Assembly (NCBI RefSeq): GCF_028890115.1 | Contig: NZ_JARCJD010000001.1 | Location: 1-64,000 of the forward strand | Length of the DNA stretch: 64,000 nucleotides | Origin: Phaeobacter sp. QD34_24 | GTDB lineage: Bacteria; Pseudomonadota; Alphaproteobacteria; Rhodobacterales; Rhodobacteraceae | Reading direction: 5' to 3' | Part shown: positions 8,913 to 17,467 of the stretch, piece after piece | Numbering within the stretch: position 1 is the first letter of the stretch | Layout: each line of letters starts with the position of its first letter | Notes under the pieces: generated by a model | The model's database searches: none | Seen by the model: the letters and a program-made list of their open reading frames with translations, nothing else | Told to the model about the DNA's origin: nothing | Position numbers and translations under genes: made by a program

Positions 8913-10396
8913 TAGTCGTACTGCTCCCGGTATTTGCGCACGATATAAAGCGCCAGAACATTGAGCCCCAGCGTGAGAACGAAAAGGGTCAGGCCAAGCG
9001 CGAAGGCCACAAGGGTTTCAGGGCTGGCAAAGTCGGTGTCGCCGGTCAGCTGGCTGACGATACGGGTGGTGATCGTGGTCATGCTTTCCAGCGGGTTGGC
9101 AGAGAACTTTGCAATCGCCCCCGCCCCCATCACCACGATCATGGTTTCCCCGATGGCGCGCGAGGCAGCCAGCAGAATGGCGCCGACAATGCCCGGCAGC
9201 GCGGCCGGCAGCACCACCTGGCGCACGGTTTCCGATTGCGTGGCGCCAAGGCCAAGCGAGCCATCGCGCATCGCCTGCGGCACCGCGTTGATGATGTCAT
9301 CCGACAGCGAGGAGACAAAGGGGATCAGCATGATGCCCATCACAACGCCGGCGGTCAGCACCGATGTGGCGCCGCTCATCCATTCGACGCCCAGAATGCC
9401 GTTCTCTCCCTGCCCGAAGAAGCGCACCAGCAGCGGGCCGACGGTCAAGAGGGCGAAAAGGCCGTAAACGATTGTGGGAATGCCCGCGAGAATTTCCAGC
9501 AGCGGCTTGGCAAAGGCGCGCACGGCGGGGCCCGCGTATTCCGACAGGTAGATCGCGGCAAAGAGCCCGACCGGCACCGCCACCAGCAGCGCGATGAAGG
9601 AGATGTAAAGCGTGCCCCACAGCAGCGGCAGGATCGACAGTTCGCTATCGCCGCGGAAGTTGGGCGCCCAGGTGGAGCCGAAGAAGAAATCGGTCCAGGA
9701 ATGCAGGGCAAAGAAGTTGCGCGTCTCGAACAGCATCGACAGCACGATGCCCACGGTTGTCAGGATCGCAAGCGAGGCCGCGAGGATCGACAGCGCCATG
9801 ATCACCCGCTCTACCACATTGCGAGCGCGAAAATCCTTGTGCGTGGCACGATAGGCAAGGCCGAGACCGGCAAGCGCGAGACCAATCACCACCACGGTCA
9901 TCGCTAGGCGCCCGGTTTTCGAGGATCCGCGATAGCTGCGGGCAGCCTCCAGCACCTCGGGGCGCACATCGGCGCCCAGGGCAACGCCCAGGTCGCCCAG
10001 GATGGCGCGCAGGTCGGTGGTCTGGCTGTCAAAGGCGCGGATGTCGCGATTGCTCAGCGCCCCTTCGGCGACGGCAAGCTCCAACCCTTCGGCGACGCGG
10101 CGCACGTCGCTCATCACCAGACTGAGCGATGCGTTTTCCGGCACCGCTTCGGCGGGGATCATCGAGGAAACCCGGCTTTCGATCAGCGCAGGCTGTGCCA
10201 ACAGCCAGATCACCAGCACGCCCAGGGCAGGGATAAGGGCGCTGAGCCCCACATGATAGCCGTAGTAGGACGGCAGCGAATGCAGGGTCCTTGCGTCTCC
10301 GCCAGCCGAAGCCAGCGCGCGGTGGCGGCCCAGAAGGAAACCGGCGGCCGCAATGGCACATACAATCAGGACAAGCGAGAATGTCGGCATCGACAA
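8912..10396 (-). CDS. pstC: Phosphate ABC transporter permease PstC
   Basis: A 494-residue inner-membrane permease partner of PstA. Two N-terminal helices enclose a long loop (residues about 70-160) before the permease core; the EAA loop is RDGSLGLGATQSETVRQVVLP. As with PstA the protein is far longer than the E. coli form, which is usual for alphaproteobacteria. It lies 98 bases downstream of pstS and is translationally coupled to pstA. Confidence 0.95.
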   Translation of the reverse strand: MSMPTFSLVLIVCAIAAAGFLLGRHRALASAGGDARTLHSLPSYYGYHVGLSALIPALGVLVIWLLAQPALIESRVSSMIPAEAVPENASLSLVMSDVRRVAEGLELAVAEGALSNRDIRAFDSQTTDLRAILGDLGVALGADVRPEVLEAARSYRGSSKTGRLAMTVVVIGLALAGLGLAYRATHKDFRARNVVERVIMALSILAASLAILTTVGIVLSMLFETRNFFALHSWTDFFFGSTWAPNFRGDSELSILPLLWGTLYISFIALLVAVPVGLFAAIYLSEYAGPAVRAFAKPLLEILAGIPTIVYGLFALLTVGPLLVRFFGQGENGILGVEWMSGATSVLTAGVVMGIMLIPFVSSLSDDIINAVPQAMRDGSLGLGATQSETVRQVVLPAALPGIVGAILLAASRAIGETMIVVMGAGAIAKFSANPLESMTTITTRIVSQLTGDTDFASPETLVAFALGLTLFVLTLGLNVLALYIVRKYREQYD

Positions 10397-10494
10397 CTCC
10401 GTTTGATGGCGGATCTAGGTTAACACAGGTCGTTTGGACGGAAATGGCCGGGGGAGCAATCCCCCGGCCAAATCACATTCGGCAAGGGGGGAAC

Positions 10495-11550
10495 TTAGGA
10501 GTTGCCGCCCATTACGTCTTCGTTTGCAACCGCTTCCTGGGTTTTCGCCAGTTCAGGGTCGGACACCAGGCCGTATTCGGCCAGCGGGCCGTCGGGGCCT
10601 GCAACTTCGTCGGCGATGAAGAATTCAGCGTATTCCTTCAGGCCAGGGATCACGCCGATGTGGGCCTTCTTCACGTAGAAGAACAGCGGGCGCGACACCG
10701 GGTATTCGCCGGTTGCAATGCTTTCGGTGGAGGGAACAATACCGGACATGGTTGCGACCTGCAGCTTGTCGGTGTTGTTCTCGTAGAAGGCCAGGCCAAA
10801 GACGCCGATACCGTCCTTGTTGCTCTCGATGCGGGCCAGGGTCTCGGTGTAGTCGCCATCGATATCGACGGAGACGCCATCGGTGCGCAGCGAGATACAG
10901 GCTTTCTCGGCCGCTTTCTTCTTGGCCTTGTCGCTGTCGCCTTCCGCGTGGGCCAGCAGGTGCTCGAAGGCGCCGGTGGCTTCACAGCCGGCCAGGATCA
11001 CCTTGTCCTCGAACACTTCGCGGGTGCCGTGCTTGGTGCCGGGGATGAAGGCCTGCAGCGGCTGCGCCGGGAAGGCGGGGTTCACGTCGGCCCAGGTCTT
11101 GTTCGGGTTGGCAACCATCTGGCCGTCGACCATGATCTGGTCGGACAGGGCCAGGAACCAGTCGGTCGGGGTGAATTCAAAACCGTTGCCGTTGATGTCG
11201 GAAGCAAAGACGATGCCATCATAACCGATGCGGACTTCGATGATGTCGGTCACACCGTTATCGGCGCAGGCCTTGATCTCTTTGTCTTTGATTTTGCGCG
11301 ATGCGTTGGCAACGTCGATGGTGTTCTCACCTACGCCTTCGCAGAAACGCTTGAGGCCGGCCGAGGAGCCACCGGATTCGACAACCGGTGTCGGGAAGTC
11401 GAAGTTTTCGCCAAAGGCTTCGGCAACGATCGAGGCATAGGGCAGAACGGTCGAGGAGCCGGCAACCTGCACCTGATCACGAGCAGCGGCAGCGGTGGCC
11501 GAAACGGCAGCGATTGCCAGGGCGGAAGCGGAAAGTTTCACAAAGGACAT
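10495..11550 (-). CDS. pstS: Phosphate-binding periplasmic protein PstS
   Basis: A 351-residue periplasmic phosphate-binding protein with a Sec signal peptide (KLSASALAIAAVSATAAAA, cleavage near residue 23). The phosphate-binding signature VAGSSTVLPYASIVAEAF follows directly, and ESGGSSAGLKRFCEG and GTKHGTREVFEDKV are further ligand-loop segments. Three cysteines (in FCEGVG, CADNG, CEATG) plus one more suggest periplasmic disulfides. First gene of the pst operon, with a three-repeat Pho box 85-113 bases upstream of the start. Confidence 0.96.
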   Translation of the reverse strand: MSFVKLSASALAIAAVSATAAAARDQVQVAGSSTVLPYASIVAEAFGENFDFPTPVVESGGSSAGLKRFCEGVGENTIDVANASRKIKDKEIKACADNGVTDIIEVRIGYDGIVFASDINGNGFEFTPTDWFLALSDQIMVDGQMVANPNKTWADVNPAFPAQPLQAFIPGTKHGTREVFEDKVILAGCEATGAFEHLLAHAEGDSDKAKKKAAEKACISLRTDGVSVDIDGDYTETLARIESNKDGIGVFGLAFYENNTDKLQVATMSGIVPSTESIATGEYPVSRPLFFYVKKAHIGVIPGLKEYAEFFIADEVAGPDGPLAEYGLVSDPELAKTQEAVANEDVMGGNS

Positions 11551-11634
11551 CTAGGTCTCCATGAGGTGTTAGAAGGTTTCGATCACCCCCACGATGATCT
11601 TGGCCTCCTGCTACAGACAGCTGATGAGGCTTTT

Positions 11635-11663
11635 GTGACAGCTATGTAACAGCTGTGTGACAA
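11635..11663 (-). promoter_or_regulatory. Pho box (PhoB site) of the pst operon
   Basis: Read on the minus strand, three 7-mers stand in exact 11-base register: TTGTCAC (11657-11663), CTGTTAC (11646-11652) and CTGTCAC (11635-11641), each followed by four A-rich bases. This matches the known PhoB consensus CTGTCAT with 4-bp spacers, extended to three units. It lies upstream of pstS. Confidence 0.92.
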
Positions 11664-11766
11664 AGCCCGATTTCCGGGCGGTTTTATGACAAAAAACTTC
11701 TCCTACACCCCTGGCCGAGGGGCGGGACGCGGTTTCGGAAGATAAATCCGGGCCGGTGGCTGCGGA

Positions 11767-12807
11767 TTATTGCGGTAGGATCACGGTAAAGCTGGCCCCT
11801 GCCCCCAGGTCGCTTTCCACACGGAGCCGCCCGCGATGGCGGTTGATGATGTGTTTGACGATGGCAAGGCCCAGGCCGGTGCCGCCCAGTTCTCGGGAAC
11901 GATGGCTGTCGGCACGGTAGAAACGCTCGGTCAGCCGCGGCAGATGCACGGGATCTATGCCGGGGCCATTGTCGATCACCTGGATACGCACGGCCGGTGC
12001 CCGCAGCGCCGGGTCGCGTTCCATCGGGGTGACAACCACATCGACCTTGTCGCCGCCGTATTTGATGGCGTTCTCGATCAGGTTGGTGAAGACCTGCTGC
12101 AGCTGATCGGCGTCGCCGGTGACCTGCACAGGCTCTTCCGGCGCGTTCAGGGTCAGGGTGACCTTGCCGGAGTCGGCCAGGGGCTGCATGGTCTTCAACG
12201 TCGAGCGCAGATGGGCGGTCAGGTCCATCTGTTCCTTGGGGCGCATGCGCTCTTCGCTTTCCACCCGGTTCAGCGACAGGAGATCCCCGACCAAGCGATT
12301 CATGCGGCTGGCCTCCCCCTCCATGATGGAAAGGAACCGGTCCCGCGCGGCGGCGTCGTCGCGCGCCGCCCCACGCAGGGTCTCGATGAAGCCCATCAGC
12401 GCGGTCAGCGGCGTGCGCAGCTCGTGGCTGACATTGGCCACGAAATCGCGGCGCATCTGGCTGGCCTGTTCGCGCTCGGTCACATCGGTAAAGCACAGGA
12501 GCACGGCACCGCCACTGACGGCGCCGATGCCCGGGACGTAGCGCAGGCTCACCTCGAAGGTGGTGTCCTGCGCACCGTCATTCGACAGATGCCGCGCACT
12601 GCGGGCGGCCTTGTCGCGTAAAGACGCCTCGATGGCGGTGGTCACATTGGGCTGGCGCAGGATGGTGGCGAAATGCCGCCCCTTCAGCTGCTGCCCCAAA
12701 AGGGTGGTGCCAGCCGCATTGGCGCCGATGAAGCGTTCGGTCTGATCCACCAGCACCGCAGGCAGCGGGATGGCTTCCAGAAACCCTTCGATCAGCTCTT
12801 GCGTCAT
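11767..12807 (-). CDS. phoR: Phosphate regulon sensor histidine kinase PhoR
   Basis: A 346-residue histidine kinase: a PAS-like sensor domain (residues about 10-110, IPLPAVLVDQTERFIGAN), the dimerisation/phospho-acceptor helix with His128 in FVANVSHELRTPL, and an HATPase domain with the N box (TNLIENAIKYGG), DNGPGI and GGTGLGLAIVKHI. Identity as PhoR rests on its place just upstream of pstS-phoB. No transmembrane helix is visible, unlike the classical membrane-bound PhoR, so it should be cytosolic or peripheral. The start at 12807 (MTQELIEGFLEAIP) was chosen because the 169 residues of open frame upstream are an antisense-like Arg/Gly-rich shadow of the preceding gene. Confidence 0.93.
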   Translation of the reverse strand: MTQELIEGFLEAIPLPAVLVDQTERFIGANAAGTTLLGQQLKGRHFATILRQPNVTTAIEASLRDKAARSARHLSNDGAQDTTFEVSLRYVPGIGAVSGGAVLLCFTDVTEREQASQMRRDFVANVSHELRTPLTALMGFIETLRGAARDDAAARDRFLSIMEGEASRMNRLVGDLLSLNRVESEERMRPKEQMDLTAHLRSTLKTMQPLADSGKVTLTLNAPEEPVQVTGDADQLQQVFTNLIENAIKYGGDKVDVVVTPMERDPALRAPAVRIQVIDNGPGIDPVHLPRLTERFYRADSHRSRELGGTGLGLAIVKHIINRHRGRLRVESDLGAGASFTVILPQ

Positions 12808-12848
12808 GGCCCTCTCCGATTGCGGTTCAGCCCCTCTACCCGCCCAAT

Positions 12849-12866
12849 GTAACCGTTTTGTTACGC
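12849..12866 (-). promoter_or_regulatory. Degenerate Pho-box-like pair before phoR
   Basis: On the minus strand GCGTAAC and CGGTTAC are separated by four A, the same 11-base register as the pstS Pho box; the second repeat matches CTGTTAC at six of seven positions, the first is poor. The pair overlaps the stop codon of the upstream gene and lies about 42 bases before the phoR start. Confidence 0.3.
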
Positions 12867-14045
12867 GTCGCGCGCCGCCGCCACCGCATCGGTAAAGACT
12901 GCGAGCAATGCGGTGGGATCCTCCAGACCGACCGAGATCCGGAAGAACCCTTCGCTCAGGCCAAGCGCGGCGCGTTCCTCTGCCGTCAAGGCGCGGTGCG
13001 AGGAGGACGCCGGATGGGACAGGGTGGTGCCCACATCGCCCAGGGTCGGCGCAAAGCTGAGACCGTCTGCCCCGCGGGTAAAGGCATTGGCGGCAGCACG
13101 CCCGCCCTCCAGCTCGAAGGAGACCATGTTGCACCCCTGACCCTGCAGCAGCTCCATGGCGCGCGCGTGGTCGGGATGATCCTTGCGGGTCGGGTAGATC
13201 ACCCGTTTGACCCCCGGCAGCCCCGCCAGGTGATCGGCCAGTGCCACCGCCGTGGCCTGGCTGCGCTCGAACCGCAGTTCGAACGACAGCATGCCGCGTT
13301 CGGCCAGCCAGCAATCAAACGGGCTGGGCGTCATGCCGGTCGTCACCGAGAAGATCCGCATCCGGTCATTGAGCGCGGGGTCCCGCGCCACCACATAGCC
13401 CAGCATCACATCGGAATGGCCGGCCAGAAGCTTGGTGATCGAGTGGATGACGATATCCGCACCATGGTCGAAGGGCTTGAACCCGCGTGGCGTGGTGAAG
13501 GTATTGTCCACCACCAAGAGGATACCCTTTTCCTTGCACAGGGCCGCCAGGCCGTCGATATCGGCGACGGCCAGCGTCGGGTTCGACACGGCCTCGACCA
13601 GGATCATCTTGGTTTCCGGGCGGATCGCGGCGCGCACCGCCTCCACGTCGGCAGGGTCCGCCAGCGAGGTTTCGATACCAAGGCGCGGCAGGTCTTCCTT
13701 CATCAGCCGCAGCGAGCGGCCATAAAGCTGGTTGCCGCCGATCACATGGTCGCCCGCCTGGGTGAGACCCAGCAAAACGGCCGAAACCGCCGCCATGCCG
13801 GAGCCGGTGACGACGCCGCCGGCCATGCCTTCCATCGCATCCAACCGCTTGGCGACCACATCCGCGTTCGGGTGGCCCTCGCGGGAATAGGTGTAGCCGT
13901 GCACACGGCCTTCGTATTGGTCGTCCAGCGCATCAGGGGTTTCGCTGGCATAGACCACCGAGGGGCTGAGCGGTGTCACCACCGGGCGGCTGGCACTCGA
14001 GGGGAGCGGATCGGGCCGCATCAGCGAGCCTTTGGAATTTCTCAT
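12861..14045 (-). CDS. Cys/Met-metabolism PLP enzyme (cystathionine gamma-synthase-like)
   Basis: A 394-residue fold-type I PLP enzyme of the trans-sulfuration family. Lys205 in VIHSITKLLAGH is the expected Schiff-base lysine and Asp180 in LLVVDNTFTTP the pyridine-nitrogen partner; GSGMAAVSAVLLGL binds the cofactor phosphate, and SVGLEDPTALLAVF is the C-terminal substrate-carboxylate segment. Within this family cystathionine gamma-synthase, beta-/gamma-lyase and O-acetylhomoserine sulfhydrylase are hard to separate by eye, so no gene symbol is given. The gene begins directly at the stop codon of the carbonic-anhydrase-like gene and is probably in the yicC-gmk operon. Confidence 0.85.
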   Translation of the reverse strand: MRNSKGSLMRPDPLPSSASRPVVTPLSPSVVYASETPDALDDQYEGRVHGYTYSREGHPNADVVAKRLDAMEGMAGGVVTGSGMAAVSAVLLGLTQAGDHVIGGNQLYGRSLRLMKEDLPRLGIETSLADPADVEAVRAAIRPETKMILVEAVSNPTLAVADIDGLAALCKEKGILLVVDNTFTTPRGFKPFDHGADIVIHSITKLLAGHSDVMLGYVVARDPALNDRMRIFSVTTGMTPSPFDCWLAERGMLSFELRFERSQATAVALADHLAGLPGVKRVIYPTRKDHPDHARAMELLQGQGCNMVSFELEGGRAAANAFTRGADGLSFAPTLGDVGTTLSHPASSSHRALTAEERAALGLSEGFFRISVGLEDPTALLAVFTDAVAAARDA

Positions 14046-14570
14046 TCAGTCAACCTTCTTCATTTCTTCGCGAAAGCGGCGCATGTTCTCCTGGTAATGC
14101 AGGGCGCTCCACTTCAGCTTTTCGATCGTGGCGGCATCCACCTCACGAACGACCTTGCCCGGCGCCCCCATCACGAGCGAATTGTCCGGGATCTCCTTGT
14201 TTTCGGTGATCAGAGCGCCGGCGCCGATCAGGCAGTTCTTGCCGATCTTTGCCCCGTTCAAAACGGTCGCCCCCATCCCGATCAGGGAGTTTTCGCCAAT
14301 CGTGCAGCCATGCAGCATCACCTTGTGACCGATGGTGCAATTCCTGCCGATGTGCAATGGGTAACCGGCGTCAATATGCATGACGACGTTCTCCTGCACG
14401 TTGGATCCTTCACAGATGCGGATTTCCTCGTGATCGGCGCGGATGGTGCAGCCGAACCAGACCGAGGAGCCCGCCTCCATCACCACCTTGCCGACCAGAT
14501 TGGCATCGGGGGCGACCCAGGTGTCGGCATGGATTTGGGGGGCGTCGGCGCCCAGAGCGTAAAGGGTCAT
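14046..14570 (-). CDS. Gamma-carbonic anhydrase-like hexapeptide-repeat protein
   Basis: A 174-residue left-handed beta-helix protein of the YrdA/PaaY/gamma-carbonic anhydrase group. The three zinc-ligand histidines are present: His65 (NVVMHIDAG), His82 and His87 ([10 protein letters not shown]), together with the family Arg-Asp pair in [11 protein letters not shown]. Such proteins form trimers; some hydrate CO2, others have uncertain activity. The ATG overlaps the gmk stop codon by four bases (ATGA). Confidence 0.9.
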   Translation of the reverse strand: MTLYALGADAPQIHADTWVAPDANLVGKVVMEAGSSVWFGCTIRADHEEIRICEGSNVQENVVMHIDAGYPLHIGRNCTIGHKVMLHGCTIGENSLIGMGATVLNGAKIGKNCLIGAGALITENKEIPDNSLVMGAPGKVVREVDAATIEKLKWSALHYQENMRRFREEMKKVD

Positions 14571-15208
14571 TGCATATCCTCGAATTCGGCCTGCAGGCCG
14601 CGCACGTGCTCCATCAGATGGGGCTGCTGAATGCGGCGCAGGCGGGTTGCGGTAATGATGGTGCGCAGCGCCTGTTCGGTGGCATCCAGATCATCGTTGA
14701 TCAACACGTGATCATAGCTGCCCCAGTGGCTGATCTCGTCCCAGCTTTTCTCCATGCGGCGCTTGATGGTGGCTTCATCGTCCTGGGCGCGGCTTTCCAG
14801 GCGGCGGCGCAGCTCGTGGATCGAGGGCGGCAGCAGGAAGATCGACAGGGTGTGCTGGCCCAGATCCGAATTGCGGATCTGCTGGGCGCCCTGCCAGTCG
14901 ATGTCAAACAGCACATCCTGACCGGCGTGGATGGCATCGCGCACCGGCCCCTTGGGCGAGCCGTAGAAATTGCCGAACACATGGGCATGTTCCAGCATCT
15001 CGCCTTCGGCAACGGCGGTCTTGAAATCGTCGACACTGCTGAAATGGTAGTCCTGCCCGTCCACCTCGCCGGGGCGCGGGGCGCGCGTGGTCGCCGAGAC
15101 GGAAAAGCGGATGCTGTCGTCCCAGGCGCGCAGGCGCTTGGCCAGGGTGGATTTGCCGGCACCCGAAGGCGACGACAGGATGATCAAGAGGCCACGGCGA
15201 TCCGCCAT
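14567..15208 (-). CDS. gmk: Guanylate kinase
   Basis: A 213-residue nucleoside-monophosphate kinase converting GMP and ATP to GDP and ADP. The P-loop is [11 protein letters not shown] (about residues 12-22); the GMP-binding region contains [19 protein letters not shown] and [11 protein letters not shown], both diagnostic of Gmk. The gene lies 44 bases after yicC, a common bacterial pairing (yicC-gmk). Confidence 0.96.
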   Translation of the reverse strand: MADRRGLLIILSSPSGAGKSTLAKRLRAWDDSIRFSVSATTRAPRPGEVDGQDYHFSSVDDFKTAVAEGEMLEHAHVFGNFYGSPKGPVRDAIHAGQDVLFDIDWQGAQQIRNSDLGQHTLSIFLLPPSIHELRRRLESRAQDDEATIKRRMEKSWDEISHWGSYDHVLINDDLDATEQALRTIITATRLRRIQQPHLMEHVRGLQAEFEDMQ

Positions 15209-15252
15209 CTGCTGCTCTCCCTCTGTCTGTTTCTATTGGCTGTATATACCGG

Positions 15253-16149
15253 TTATTCGACGTTCTGAACCTGTTCGCGCATCTGATCGATCACCGCCTT
15301 CAGTTCAAGCCCGACGGCGGTCAGATCGCTGCTTTGCGATTTGGAGCAGAGCGTATTGGCCTCGCGATTGAATTCCTGCATCAGGAAATCCAGCTTCCGC
15401 CCGATGGGGCCGCCTGCCTCCAGCAGGTCGCGCACCGCGCGCACATGGGCGCCTAGACGGTCGATTTCCTCGGTCACATCGGATTTCACCGCGATCAGCG
15501 CCAATTCCTGGGCCAGCCGGTCGGGATCGATCCCGTCGGCATTCTGCAAGACCCGCTGCAGGTTTGCGCGCAGGGCTTCCGCCATATGGGGTTTTCGCGC
15601 CTCTGCCAGCTGCGTCGCGGTCAGACTCAGCTGCTCGACCGCGCCGGTTTGGCGGCTCAGAACCTTCAACAGTTCTTCACCTTCTGCCGCGCGCATGGCC
15701 GAAAGATCCGCCAAAATGGTTAAGAACTCACCCTTCAGAGTGGCCACCAGCGGCGCCGGATCATCCTGGACCGCGGCCTGTTCCAGCACCCCGCGCAAGG
15801 CCAGAAGATCCGCCGCCGAAGACGGTTTCAGATCGACGCCCATGCTCTGGGCCGCGGATTCCGCCTGTGCCAGCGCCTGCAGGACCGAGGCCAGCACGCC
15901 TTGGTTGACAGACAAGGGGCCGGCCCCTTCTTCGCTGCGACTCATGCGGAGGGAGACGGAGACGTTGCCACGGGCCAGAGACTTGGAAAGTGTCGTGCGC
16001 ACAAAGGGTTCCAGGCCTTCCAGCCAGTCCGGGATTCGCAGCCGTAGGTCCAGGCCCTTTGCATTCACCGAGCGAATCTCCCAGCTCCAGCTGTGGGCGC
16101 CCTGCCCGCCTTGCGCGGATGCGAATCCTGTCATGCTGTTCACGCCCAT
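15253..16149 (-). CDS. yicC: YicC-family endoribonuclease
   Basis: A 298-residue protein of the YicC/YloC family, recently recognised as endoribonucleases in other bacteria. The N-terminus has the family signature NSMTGFASAQG and SVNAKGLDLRLRIPDWL, and the C-terminal DUF1732 segment contains GRKLDFLMQEFNREANTLCSKS. It heads the minus-strand block with gmk. No good ribosome binding site is seen, and an internal start at the MTGFAS methionine (16134) is possible. Confidence 0.93.
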   Translation of the reverse strand: MGVNSMTGFASAQGGQGAHSWSWEIRSVNAKGLDLRLRIPDWLEGLEPFVRTTLSKSLARGNVSVSLRMSRSEEGAGPLSVNQGVLASVLQALAQAESAAQSMGVDLKPSSAADLLALRGVLEQAAVQDDPAPLVATLKGEFLTILADLSAMRAAEGEELLKVLSRQTGAVEQLSLTATQLAEARKPHMAEALRANLQRVLQNADGIDPDRLAQELALIAVKSDVTEEIDRLGAHVRAVRDLLEAGGPIGRKLDFLMQEFNREANTLCSKSQSSDLTAVGLELKAVIDQMREQVQNVE

Positions 16150-16280
16150 GCGCGCTGCCCTTTGTGTATTCGTTCACCGCAGACTGCCACAAAGCCAGTG
16201 CCTGACACAACGGATAGGCGGCGATTTCATTGGTATAGGGCGGCTAATCCTTCTCGTTAACCATTGCATGCAGAATTAGT

Positions 16281-16301
16281 CACAATTTGAATTAGATTGT
16301 G
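16281..16301. promoter_or_regulatory. Palindrome upstream of the PAS-protein gene
   Basis: CACAAT (16281-16286) and ATTGTG (16296-16301) form an inverted repeat around a 9-base AT-rich centre, in the 266-base divergent region between yicC and the PAS gene. The shape suits a dimeric repressor or activator; the binding protein is unknown. Confidence 0.35.
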
Positions 16302-16326
16302 CCATATTAACGGAGAAGTAAGGATT

Positions 16327-16353
16327 ATGGTGGAAAACGTTAAGCAGTCTTAA
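16327..16353 (+). CDS. Possible 8-codon leader ORF (MVENVKQS)
   Basis: ATG at 16327 follows GGAGAAG by eight bases, a better ribosome binding site than that of the large gene downstream. It is stopped by TAA after eight codons, and an ATG at 16356, in frame with the PAS gene, begins two bases after that stop. The arrangement would allow translational coupling or re-initiation. No amino-acid bias suggests classical attenuation. It may be chance. Confidence 0.3.
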   Translation: MVENVKQS

Positions 16354-16415
16354 GAATGCTTGAACACCACCGCCAACAACTGGCAATTCGCCGGTGCAAG
16401 CAAAGGACGAAGGAC

Positions 16416-17234
16416 ATGTTTTTCGGTGGTCGCAAGAGCTCTGGACAGAACAAGGGTCACGACAAGGTGGTTCCGATGAACAACTTCCGCAGCCGCACCC
16501 CTGTGTCGGCGTTGCGCCAGGCAGAAGCCTATTGGACAGCATTGCGCCGGGGTGACGATATCCCCAGCCGTTCGCAGATCGATCCGCGCGGTCTTGAGAA
16601 CATCCTGTCTCAGACCTTTATCCTGGAGCGCGTGGCACCGGGGATCGCCCGTTTCCGTCTTGCCGGGCAAAAAGTGAACGAAATGGCCGGCATGGAAGTG
16701 CGCGGCATGCCGATCACCGCGTTCTTTACGCCGGAGGCCCGCAAACAGCTGAGCGCCGCGCTTGAGCATATGTTCGACGCGCCCGCCATCGTGGAACTGG
16801 AGCTGCAGACCCAGGCAACCCGCCTGCACGGCAGCCGCGGCGCACGCATGCTGCTGTTGCCGCTGCGCAGCGATCTGGGCGACGTGAGCCGTGCGCTGGG
16901 TGTCTTCGTCTCTGAAGGCAACCCCACCGGCACCTCGCAGCGCTTCTCGGTGACGTCGATCGAGATGCGCACCATCTCGCAGGCCGCGTCCGATGCCGAA
17001 TTCAAAGCCAAGCCGCGCGAGGAAAAGGAAGACATCAACACGCCGAACCCCGGCTTTGCCGCAACCGAGGCCCGTTTCAAGACCGAGAAATCCATCCTCG
17101 ACGAGGCCCGCTCGCTTGCGGATCGCGGATCCCTGCGCTCTGAGCCCAAGGCTGAGATCAGCCAGAACCCGGCCTCTGGCAACAGCCCCAAGAAGCGCGG
17201 CTCTCACCTGCGCCTGGTCGTCAGCCGCGACTGA
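16416..17234 (+). CDS. PAS-domain protein (PAS_5 family)
   Basis: A 272-residue soluble protein. Residues about 20-150 look like the alphaproteobacterial PAS_5 domain: QAEAYWTALRRGDDIPSRSQ, IDPRGLENILSQTFILE, GIARFRLAGQKVNEMAGMEV. The C-terminal 110 residues are polar and low-complexity (KPREEKEDIN, SPKKRGSHLRLVVSRD) and probably disordered. There is no kinase or output domain, so the role is unknown; relatives have been linked to cell-cycle or envelope signalling only loosely. The start at 16416 is favoured by AAAGGA nine bases upstream; a 292-residue form from 16356 remains possible because of the leader ORF. Confidence 0.8.
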   Translation: MFFGGRKSSGQNKGHDKVVPMNNFRSRTPVSALRQAEAYWTALRRGDDIPSRSQIDPRGLENILSQTFILERVAPGIARFRLAGQKVNEMAGMEVRGMPITAFFTPEARKQLSAALEHMFDAPAIVELELQTQATRLHGSRGARMLLLPLRSDLGDVSRALGVFVSEGNPTGTSQRFSVTSIEMRTISQAASDAEFKAKPREEKEDINTPNPGFAATEARFKTEKSILDEARSLADRGSLRSEPKAEISQNPASGNSPKKRGSHLRLVVSRD

Positions 17235-17290
17235 ACCCATATGCCGGACCGGTCCGGCTCTCAAATTCTGGTCGAAGGTCATAGCACCAG

Positions 17291-17331
17291 AAACGCGCCC
17301 CGCGGAAGAATTCCCGGGGCGTTTCCCGTTT
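17291..17331 (+). terminator. Terminator after the PAS-protein gene
   Basis: Arms aaacg..ccccg (17291-17302, two-base bulge) and cggggcgttt (17315-17324), followed by a T-rich segment, 56 bases past the stop codon. Confidence 0.6.
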
Positions 17332-17402
17332 CCGGGGACTGTTTGATCTGGCCTGCCGCATTGCCGGAGCTCACGACTTTAGGAATATGTTGCATCCAAT
17401 TG

Positions 17403-17432
17403 AAAAAGGCCGCCAATTCCAGGGCGGCCTTT
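17403..17432 (-). terminator. Terminator of the DAHP synthase gene
   Basis: Perfect 10-bp stem aaaggccgcc (17405-17414) and ggcggccttt (17423-17432) with an 8-base loop; on the minus strand it ends in a run of five T. It may also serve the plus strand as a back-up terminator. Confidence 0.85.
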
Positions 17433-17467
17433 CCGTTTCTTTACACGCAGTATTGCGACGCGCGGCC

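Noticed and set aside
12808-13314. 169 in-frame residues upstream of the PhoR start
   Set aside because: Arg/Gly/Pro-rich composition typical of a shadow frame; it lies wholly within the opposite-phase trans-sulfuration gene on the same strand.
16341-16353. Possible CtrA site TTAA-N6-TTAA before the PAS gene
   Set aside because: The CtrA consensus needs a 7-base spacer; this one is 6 and falls in the leader ORF. Too weak to report.
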